DNA from: Corallincola sp. | Lineage (GTDB): Bacteria; Pseudomonadota; Gammaproteobacteria; Enterobacterales; Neiellaceae | Direction: 5' to 3' | Assembly: GCA_017998495.1 (NCBI GenBank) | Contig: JAGOCY010000052.1 | Location: 1-7,917 of the forward strand | DNA length: 7,917 nucleotides | In this document: piece after piece, positions 1-5,460 of the stretch | Layout of the letters: each line of letters starts with the position of its first letter | Position numbering within the stretch: position 1 is the first letter of the stretch | The notes under the pieces: generated by a model | The model's input: only the letters and a program-made list of their open reading frames with translations | Told to the model about the DNA's origin: nothing | Databases searched by the model: none | Program-made: the position numbers and the translations under genes

Positions 1-1
1 G

Positions 2-706
2 GCCAACGGTGATCAACTGCTGATCAGCTGCAGCGATGGCGATCCGGCCCAGGAGCTGACCGCCTTGCGTCAGCTGCTCAGCCGTCGGGTCAGCGCGCTG
101 GTGGTGATCAGCGTGCAGCACAGCCCCACCGCGCTAGAGTTCCTGCCCTGCGGCGACGTGCCGCTGGTGGTGGTGGGCCGCAGCTGGCCCGACAGTGAGC
201 TGCGCCAGCTGGCCATTGGCGCCACCACCGCCATCAACACCCTGATCAGCGCGCTGCTGGCCCGCCGCCGCCCCAAGCAGCTGCTGCTGCTCAACGGCCC
301 GGCCGACCACCCCGACGCCGAACTGCGTGCCCAGGCGCTGGCCGGGGCCCTGGCCCCGGCTGGCATTCCCCACCATCTGGCCCACTGTCCTGAGCGGGCC
401 AGCAGCGCGGCGGCAGCGCTGGACCTGGCCTGCGAAGAGCTGGGCACCATCCCCGAGGTGGTGATGGCCAGCTCAGTGGCCCAACTGGAGGGGGCGCTGG
501 CCTTTCTCACTTACCATCGCAACCGCTGGCCGCCAGCGCTGACCCTGGCCTGCACCGAGCATCATCCGCTACTACCTCACCTGAGCCTGCCCTGTATCAG
601 CCTGCAGCCCGACTGGCAGCAGGGCGGCCAGAGTCTGCTCACCCTGCTGCGCCAGCCCGCTGGCAGCAGCGCCCAACTCAAAGTCAAATTGCATAGCGCT
701 GGCTGA
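2..706 (+). CDS. LacI-family transcriptional regulator, Cra/FruR-like (5' truncated by window edge)
   Basis: The frame is open from base 2 to the TGA at 704-706, giving 234 visible residues; an internal TTG at 65 is not the true start, because family similarity continues upstream of it. The visible part matches the sugar-phosphate-binding core of LacI-family repressors. Recalled E. coli Cra aligns from about its residue 90: the opening GDQLLISCSDGDP resembles Cra GYQLLIACSEDQP, followed by LLSRRVSALVV, then IPEVVMASSVAQLEGAL, which resembles Cra MPQALFTTSFALLQGV. About 90 residues, including the helix-turn-helix and hinge, lie outside the window. The C-terminus is shorter than Cra and lacks its RRGVLSR tail, and several acidic positions expected at the effector pocket differ, so the ligand may not be a fructose phosphate. 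It lies 291 bp upstream of PTS genes on the same strand and is the likely regulator of the Cra-like operators in that gap (inference). Confidence 0.85.
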   Translation, partial: ANGDQLLISCSDGDPAQELTALRQLLSRRVSALVVISVQHSPTALEFLPCGDVPLVVVGRSWPDSELRQLAIGATTAINTLISALLARRRPKQLLLLNGPADHPDAELRAQALAGALAPAGIPHHLAHCPERASSAAAALDLACEELGTIPEVVMASSVAQLEGALAFLTYHRNRWPPALTLACTEHHPLLPHLSLPCISLQPDWQQGGQSLLTLLRQPAGSSAQLKVKLHSAG

Positions 707-717
707 CATCAGCCAGC
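698..717. other. Inverted repeat spanning the regulator stop codon
   Basis: A perfect 9-bp inverted repeat (GCTGGCTGA / TCAGCCAGC) is separated by two bases, and its left arm ends in the TGA stop codon of the regulator gene. As RNA it would form a 7-8 bp GC-rich stem with a small loop. No T-run follows, so it is not a classical intrinsic terminator; it could protect the 3' end of the transcript or assist termination. The function is unknown. Confidence 0.5.
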
Positions 718-742
718 CGTCAACATGCACCACCGGCAGCCA

Positions 743-758
743 GCTAAAACGTGTCAGC
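743..758. promoter_or_regulatory. Cra/FruR-like operator
   Basis: The 16 bases GCTAAAACGTGTCAGC match the E. coli Cra consensus GCTGAAWCGWTTCAGC (recalled) at 14 of 16 positions. The central CG typical of LacI-family operators is present and the half-sites are imperfectly palindromic (6 of 8 pairs). It lies between the Cra-like regulator gene and the PTS operon. If the start site proposed below is right, its centre is about 73 bp upstream of transcription start. Binding by the neighbouring regulator is inferred. Confidence 0.55.
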
Positions 759-773
759 TTTGTTTCCTGAGTT

Positions 774-789
774 TGTGGCTTAGCTCAAA
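774..789. promoter_or_regulatory. Possible CRP (cAMP receptor protein) site
   Basis: TGTGG-N6-TCAAA matches the CRP core TGTGA-N6-TCACA at 8 of 10 positions. Its centre (781/782) lies 41.5 bp upstream of a start at about 823, the geometry of a class II CRP-activated promoter with the -10 element at 812-817. No good -35 element is seen, which suits such a promoter. CRP activation of PTS glucose genes is well established in enterobacteria. Eight matches can arise by chance, so confidence is limited. Confidence 0.35.
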
Positions 790-809
790 GTCCTTGCCAA
801 ACCGAATTA

Positions 810-831
810 GCTAAACTGGCTTCAGCAGTTT
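810..831 (+). promoter_or_regulatory. Candidate -10 region overlapped by a second Cra-like half-site pair
   Basis: TAAACT at 812-817 is a 4-of-6 match to the sigma70 -10 hexamer, correctly placed relative to the CRP-like site. GCTAAA (810-815) and TTCAGC (821-826) are Cra-type half-sites separated by five bases instead of the usual four. AAACTG (813-818) and CAGTTT (826-831) also form an inverted repeat. A repressor bound here would cover the -10 and start point. The start at about 823 is inferred, not measured; it would give a leader of about 175 nt before the first fusion gene. Confidence 0.3.
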
Positions 832-917
832 CCAGAGCGGCCGTCCGGCGCCTCCCCCCACATCGCTAGCCGCGCCCGGGGTCGACTACGCTTTAACAGC
901 CAAGCCTCTGGAATTTT

Positions 918-931
918 GTGGCTATTGCCAC
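918..931. other. Small stem-loop in the leader of the first fusion gene
   Basis: GTGGC (918-922) and GCCAC (927-931) form a perfect 5-bp stem around the loop TATT. It lies in the presumed 5' leader about 65 bases before the start codon. It has no T-run and is too short to be a convincing terminator. Its role is unknown. Confidence 0.35.
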
Positions 932-954
932 CTTACCGGTCATGTTTGACCCCT

Positions 955-981
955 TGCCGGGCTGGCGCCCACCACCCGGCA
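955..981. other. GC-rich stem-loop just upstream of the ribosome binding site
   Basis: TGCCGGG (955-961) and CCCGGCA (975-981) form a perfect 7-bp stem with a 13-base loop. The stem ends five bases before the Shine-Dalgarno GGAG (987-990) of the first fusion gene, so it would not cover that site directly. A competing 4-bp pairing (959-962 with 967-970) is possible. It may tune translation or mRNA stability (inference). Confidence 0.4.
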
Positions 982-997
982 CAGCTGGAGAACCCCC

Positions 998-3526
998 ATG
1001 CACGAGCACGCCAAGGTCATCATCAATGCCCCCTTCAGCGGACTGGTGGTACCGCTGGCCCAGGTCGCCGACCCCGCCTTTGCCGGCAAGCTGGTGGGCG
1101 ACGGTCTGGCCGTTGATCCCTTCACCGATACCCTGCTGTCGCCCTGTAGCGGCGAGGTGATCCAGGTCCACCCGGCCCGTCATGCGGTGGTGGTGCGCAG
1201 CCCCGAGGGGCTGGAAGTGCTGATCCATGTCGGTATCGACACCGTCAAACTCAAGGGTGATGGCTTTACCGCGCTGGTCGCCACCGGCACCAAAGTCACC
1301 ACCGGCACACCGCTGCTGCGCTTCGATCTGGACAGCGTTGGCCGCCGCGCCCGCAGCCTGCAGACCGTGGTGCTGATCACCAATGTGGAGCGGGTGGCCC
1401 GGCTGGAGCCGCTGGCTGCGGATGAAGTGGCGGCTGGCACGCCGCTCTATCAGGTCACGCTGGCCACAGCGGCCACCGCCGCCGCCGCCAGCGGCACCAA
1501 GGTCGAATCACCGGCCGTCACTATCCCTAACCCCACCGGTATCCATGCCCGCCCGGCCGCTGCCATAGTCGCCATCGCCAAGGGCTTCACCAGCCAGATC
1601 GAGCTGGTGATCGGCAGCCGCCGCGCCAACGCCAAGAGCGTGGTGGCGCTGATGGGGCTGGATGCCAAGTTTGGTGAAGCGGTGGTGGTCAGTGCCCGTG
1701 GCGCCGATGCCGTGGCCGCCACCAGTGCTCTGGCTGAGGCCTTGGCCGCAGGGCTGGGTGAGGAAGGGGTGAGCGCTGGCAGCGGCGGCTCGCTGCTCGA
1801 TGCCGAGCCGTCGCTGCTGTTCCCGCCGGCCAGCGATCCACGCCAGATCAACGGCATCAGCGCCAGCCCCGGCTTTGCCATTGGCCAACTGGTGCATGTG
1901 CGTGAAGAGACCTTCAGCTATCCGCTGGAGGCCGCTGACAGCGCCGGTGAGCTGCTGGCGCTGGATGACGCCATCATCGCTGCCCGCGCCGATCTGCAAG
2001 CACTGGAAGCGCGCATGATCAAGGATGGGCTGGGGCGCAAGGCCGAGATCTTCGGTGCTCACCGCGCCCTGCTCGATGATCCGGCACTCTATGACAGCGC
2101 TATCGCCGCCATTCGCGCCGGTGCCAGCGCCCCCCACGGCTGGCAGCAAGCGGTGACCGAGCAGAGCGATGCCCTGGCGCGCATGAAGAACGAACTGCTG
2201 GCCGGCCGCGCCGCCGACTTGCGCGATCTGGGCAAACGGGTGTTGCGCCTGCTGCTCGGCCTGCCGGCCGATGCCCAGCGACCACTGCCCGACAAGGCGA
2301 TCATCGTCGCCGATGATCTGTCGCCGTCAGACACCGCCAACCTCGACCGCAGCAAGGTGGTGGGCATCTGCACCCTGCTTGGCGGCGCCTCCAGCCATGC
2401 CGCCATTCTCGCCCGCACCATGGATATTCCGGCGCTCGCTGGCGTAGAGGCGCGTATTCGTGGTGTCGCCGATGGCACCCCGGTATTGCTCGATGCCAGC
2501 CACGGCAAGCTGCAGCTTAATCCCGATGCGGCCGAGCTAGCCGCCCTCGAACAGGCGCGCACGGCCCGTGCCGCCGCCCGCGCTGCGGCCAACGCCAGCG
2601 CCCATCAGCCGGCCATCACCCGCGATGGCAAACGGCTGGAAGTGGTGGCCAATATCGGCGGCCTCAAGGATGCCCAAAAAGGGCTGGAACTGGGAGCCGA
2701 AGGGGTGGGGCTGCTGCGCTCGGAGTTTCTCTATCTGTCGCGGGCCACCGCACCCAGCGAAGCGGAGCAGACCGAGGCCTACAGCGCCATTCTGGCCGCC
2801 ATGGGCGACAAGCCGGTGATCGTGCGCACCCTGGATATCGGCGGTGACAAACCCCTGCCCTATCTGCCGATGCCGGAAGAGGAGAACCCCTTCCTCGGCG
2901 AGCGCGGCATCCGCGTCGGCCTCAACCGCCCGGCCATTCTGCGCCAGCAGCTGCGCGCCCTGCTGCAGGCGGCGCCCAGTGGCAAGCTGCGCATCATGCT
3001 GCCGATGATCAGCAGCCTGCATGAGCTGGCGCTGGCCCGCCAGGTACTCGAGGAAGAGCAGCAGAAGCTCGGCGCCACGGCGGTGGAACTGGGGATCATG
3101 ATCGAGGTGCCGGCCGCGGCGATCATGGCTGATCGCTTCGCCCCTCATGTCGATTTCTTCTCCATCGGCACCAACGATCTGACCCAGTACACCCTGGCCA
3201 TCGACCGCGGCCATCCGCTGCTGGCCGGCCTCGCCGATGCCCTGTCACCGGCGGTGCTGCGGCTGATCGACATTACCGTCAAGGCCGCCCATGCCCATGG
3301 CAAATGGGTGGGCGTGTGCGGCGGCCTGGCTAGCGAGCCAGAAGCCGTACCGCTGCTGCTCGGCCTCGGCGTCGACGAATTCTCGGTCAGCGTGCCCTCG
3401 CTGCCGGAAGTGAAAGCGCAGCTACGCACCCTGGACAGCACCGCCTGCCAGCAGCTGGCGGCCCAAGCCTTGGCCTGTGACGACGGAGCGGCCGTGCGCC
3501 GCCTGGTTGCCGCCGCACAGCCCTGA
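998..3526 (+). CDS. PTS phosphotransfer fusion EIIA(Glc)-HPr-Enzyme I (first copy)
   Basis: This 842-residue cytoplasmic fusion carries the general and glucose-specific soluble PTS steps and takes phosphate from PEP to the permease next door. EIIA(Glc) covers about residues 5-155, with the paired active-site histidines H62 (RHAVVV) and H77 (LIHVGIDT). HPr covers about 172-255, with H183 in GIHARP and the Ser46 equivalent S214 in AKSV. Enzyme I covers about 284-842, with phospho-His H467 in GGASSHAAILAR, PEP-binding R574, R610 and R636, E703 in MIEVPAA, N726/D727 in GTNDLTQ, and C774 in VGVCGG. Alanine-rich linkers join the domains. The membrane-anchoring N-terminal helix of E. coli EIIA(Glc) is absent. 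The ATG is supported by GGAG seven bases upstream. The domain order matches NagF of Pseudomonas; automatic annotation often calls such proteins ptsP. It is probably co-transcribed with the permease, 34 bp downstream. Confidence 0.95.
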   Translation: MHEHAKVIINAPFSGLVVPLAQVADPAFAGKLVGDGLAVDPFTDTLLSPCSGEVIQVHPARHAVVVRSPEGLEVLIHVGIDTVKLKGDGFTALVATGTKVTTGTPLLRFDLDSVGRRARSLQTVVLITNVERVARLEPLAADEVAAGTPLYQVTLATAATAAAASGTKVESPAVTIPNPTGIHARPAAAIVAIAKGFTSQIELVIGSRRANAKSVVALMGLDAKFGEAVVVSARGADAVAATSALAEALAAGLGEEGVSAGSGGSLLDAEPSLLFPPASDPRQINGISASPGFAIGQLVHVREETFSYPLEAADSAGELLALDDAIIAARADLQALEARMIKDGLGRKAEIFGAHRALLDDPALYDSAIAAIRAGASAPHGWQQAVTEQSDALARMKNELLAGRAADLRDLGKRVLRLLLGLPADAQRPLPDKAIIVADDLSPSDTANLDRSKVVGICTLLGGASSHAAILARTMDIPALAGVEARIRGVADGTPVLLDASHGKLQLNPDAAELAALEQARTARAAARAAANASAHQPAITRDGKRLEVVANIGGLKDAQKGLELGAEGVGLLRSEFLYLSRATAPSEAEQTEAYSAILAAMGDKPVIVRTLDIGGDKPLPYLPMPEEENPFLGERGIRVGLNRPAILRQQLRALLQAAPSGKLRIMLPMISSLHELALARQVLEEEQQKLGATAVELGIMIEVPAAAIMADRFAPHVDFFSIGTNDLTQYTLAIDRGHPLLAGLADALSPAVLRLIDITVKAAHAHGKWVGVCGGLASEPEAVPLLLGLGVDEFSVSVPSLPEVKAQLRTLDSTACQQLAAQALACDDGAAVRRLVAAAQP

Positions 3527-3560
3527 TCTCTGACCACAACACCCTACGAGGAATAACAAT

Positions 3561-5303
3561 ATGAGCGTTCTCCATAGTGCGTTTGCCAGCCTGCAAAAGG
3601 TTGGCAAATCCCTGATGCTACCGGTCTCGGTGCTACCCGTGGCCGGTATCCTGCTCGGCGTCGGCGCTGCCAAGTTCAGCTGGATGCCGGACATTGTGTC
3701 GCAGGTGATGGAACAGGCCGGTGGCGCCGTGTTCGGCAACATGGCCCTGCTGTTCGCCGTAGGTGTCGCCCTTGGCTTCACCCGCAACGATGGCGTGGCC
3801 GCACTGGCAGCAGCGGTCGGTTACTTCATCATGGTCAAAACCCTCGGCGTGATCGCACCGGGCACCGATGTGGGGGTGCTCGGCGGTATCCTCGCCGGTG
3901 GCGTCGCCGCCTGGGCCTTCAACCGCTTCTTCCGCATCGAGTTGCCAGCCTACCTCGGCTTCTTCTCCGGCAAGCGGGCAGTGCCGATCATTACCGGCTT
4001 CAGCGCCATCGCCCTGGCCTGCGTGCTGGCGGTGGTGTGGCCCCCTATTGGCGCCATGCTCAACACCTTCTCCCACTGGGCGGCCTATCAGAACCCGATC
4101 ATGGCCTTTGGCCTCTACGGCGTCATCGAACGCGCCCTGATCCCGTTCGGCCTGCACCATATCTGGAACGTGCCCTTCTTCTTCGAAGCCGGTAACTGCG
4201 TCAACGCCGCTGGCCAGGCGCTGACCGGGGTACTGACCTGCTACCAGTCAGCGGATGAAGCAAGCCGCGCCGCCGGTAACGGTTTCGGCCAGCTGGCCGG
4301 TGGTTATATGTTCAAGATGTATGGCCTGCCGGCTGCCGCCATCGCCATCTGGCACTCGGCCCGGCCGGAAAACCGCGCCAAAGTCGGTGGCATCATGCTC
4401 TCGGCTGCGCTCACCTCGTTCCTCACCGGCATCACCGAACCCATTGAATTTGCCTTCCTGTTCGTGGCCCCGGTGCTCTACGTCATTCATGCGCTGCTGG
4501 CTGGCTCCGCCTTCGTGGTTACCAATGCTCTGGGCATGGTCCATGGCACCAGCTTCTCCCACGGCCTGATCGATTTTGTGGTGCTGTTCGCCAACTCGCA
4601 GAAAGGCTGGCTGTTCCCGGTGATCGGTCTCGGCTATGCGGTCATCTACTACAGCGTGTTCCGTATCATGATCCGTGCCCTCAACCTCAAAACTCCGGGC
4701 CGTGAAGAGGAGCCACTGCTTGAGGAAACCAGCGCCGCCCATAGTGGCGATGCCCTGCCCGCTCACGACATGATCGATGCCTTTGGCGGTAGCGCCAACA
4801 TCACCAGCCTCGACTCCTGTATCACCCGCCTGCGTATCGAAGTGAAGGATATCAAGCAAGTGGATCAGGCCCGCATCAAGGCGCTCGGCGCCACCGGTGT
4901 GATCGTCATGGGCAACGGCGTGCAGGCCATTGTCGGCACTGTCGCCGAAAACCTGCGTACCGCCATGGAAGAAGCACTGCGCCACGGCGGCAGCCGCCCG
5001 GCAGCGCCGCGTGCCGCTGCAGCACCAGCGCCGCAGGTCGCCGCCAGCGCCAGCGCTGCCGACCAGGGCCGCGCCGAGCAGCTGCTGGCCGCCCTCGGTG
5101 GCAACGCCGTGGTGATCGGCTGTGAAGCTGTGGCCGGCAACCGCCTGCGCTTGGAACTCAACGCGCCGCTGACGGCCACTGCCGAGCAGCTGGCCCCCTT
5201 CGGTGTAACCAAGGTGCTGGTGGTCAATGAGCGGGTGGTTCAGCTGCTGCTCAACGACAGTGCCGCCGGCCTTGGCCAAGCCCTGGCCAGCCGCCTCGGC
5301 TAA
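3561..5303 (+). CDS. ptsG: PTS glucose-type permease EIIC-EIIB with extra Cys-less EIIB-like domain
   Basis: This 580-residue inner-membrane protein imports and phosphorylates its sugar, probably glucose. EIIC (about 1-375) is very close to recalled E. coli Pts[17 protein letters not shown] at the N-terminus, [10 protein letters not shown] (197-206), GITEPIEF (290-297) and [10 protein letters not shown] (329-338). At the last site NagE has GFSFSAGAID, so glucose is favoured over N-acetylglucosamine. The signature linker LKTPGRE (376-382) leads to EIIB (about 400-475), with phospho-acceptor C420 in CITRLR. An Ala/Pro-rich linker (476-503) follows, then a second EIIB-like domain (504-580) in which the CITRLR position reads AGNRLR, so it cannot take phosphate at the usual Cys. 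E. coli PtsG has 477 residues; the excess is mainly this domain. GAGGA eight bases before the ATG supports the start. Phosphate is probably supplied by the fusion encoded immediately upstream. Confidence 0.93.
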   Translation: MSVLHSAFASLQKVGKSLMLPVSVLPVAGILLGVGAAKFSWMPDIVSQVMEQAGGAVFGNMALLFAVGVALGFTRNDGVAALAAAVGYFIMVKTLGVIAPGTDVGVLGGILAGGVAAWAFNRFFRIELPAYLGFFSGKRAVPIITGFSAIALACVLAVVWPPIGAMLNTFSHWAAYQNPIMAFGLYGVIERALIPFGLHHIWNVPFFFEAGNCVNAAGQALTGVLTCYQSADEASRAAGNGFGQLAGGYMFKMYGLPAAAIAIWHSARPENRAKVGGIMLSAALTSFLTGITEPIEFAFLFVAPVLYVIHALLAGSAFVVTNALGMVHGTSFSHGLIDFVVLFANSQKGWLFPVIGLGYAVIYYSVFRIMIRALNLKTPGREEEPLLEETSAAHSGDALPAHDMIDAFGGSANITSLDSCITRLRIEVKDIKQVDQARIKALGATGVIVMGNGVQAIVGTVAENLRTAMEEALRHGGSRPAAPRAAAAPAPQVAASASAADQGRAEQLLAALGGNAVVIGCEAVAGNRLRLELNAPLTATAEQLAPFGVTKVLVVNERVVQLLLNDSAAGLGQALASRLG

Positions 5304-5325
5304 TCCTGACTGAGTGTTGTTGTTC

Positions 5326-5350
5326 GGGGCGCCGCTGGCGCCCCTTTTTT
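5326..5350 (+). terminator. Rho-independent terminator after ptsG
   Basis: GGGGCGCC (5326-5333) and GGCGCCCC (5337-5344) form a perfect 8-bp GC stem with a three-base loop (7 bp with a five-base loop is more realistic), followed directly by six T residues (5345-5350). It lies 22 bases after the ptsG stop codon. It should separate the first fusion-ptsG operon from the second fusion gene, which then needs its own promoter or read-through. Confidence 0.92.
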
Positions 5351-5370
5351 ATCCGGCAGGACCGACCTGT

Positions 5371-5384
5371 GCGGCTTTTGCCGC
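5371..5384. other. Small stem-loop between ptsG and the second fusion gene
   Basis: GCGGC and GCCGC form a perfect 5-bp stem around TTTT. It lies 20 bases past the terminator and has no T-run after it. Its role is unknown; in a sequence this GC-rich it may be incidental. Confidence 0.3.
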
Positions 5385-5419
5385 GAACCACGACATCGGT
5401 CATGGGCTGTTTTGTCTGA

Positions 5420-5457
5420 GCCGTTACACTAACGGCCATCTGGCATCGCTGGCCGTT
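5420..5457 (+). promoter_or_regulatory. Leader with two mutually exclusive hairpins before the second fusion gene
   Basis: Three complementary blocks are visible. GCCGTTA (5420-5426) pairs perfectly with TAACGGC (5430-5436) across a three-base loop. The middle block, read as AACGGCCA (5431-5438), also pairs perfectly with TGGCCGTT (5450-5457) across an 11-base loop. The two hairpins share the middle block, so only one can form at a time. The downstream hairpin ends three bases before the ATG at 5461, where a Shine-Dalgarno would normally lie; none is visible. TACACT (5425-5430) could be a weak -10 element, but no -35 is seen. A switch controlling translation start, or protein-binding palindromes, are both possible; no known riboswitch family is recognised. 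Confidence 0.45.
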
Positions 5458-5460
5458 CCC

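Noticed and set aside
918..1160. Small + strand frames overlapping the leader and start of the first fusion
   Set aside because: They overlap the EIIA coding sequence in another frame and lack a Shine-Dalgarno; the composition looks like an out-of-frame reading.
2537..3214. Antisense open frame (225 codons) opposite Enzyme I of the first fusion
   Set aside because: It is opposite highly conserved Enzyme I motifs and has no recognisable domain or ribosome binding site.
4248..5279. Long antisense open frame (343 codons) opposite ptsG
   Set aside because: It lies wholly within the clearly coding ptsG strand, shows His/Gly/Gln-rich composition typical of a reverse frame of GC-rich DNA, and resembles no family I recognise.
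5402..5430. Sigma70 promoter for the second fusion with -10 TACACT
   Set aside because: The hexamer 16-18 bases upstream has no resemblance to a -35 element and there is no extended -10 TG; it is mentioned only as a weak possibility.
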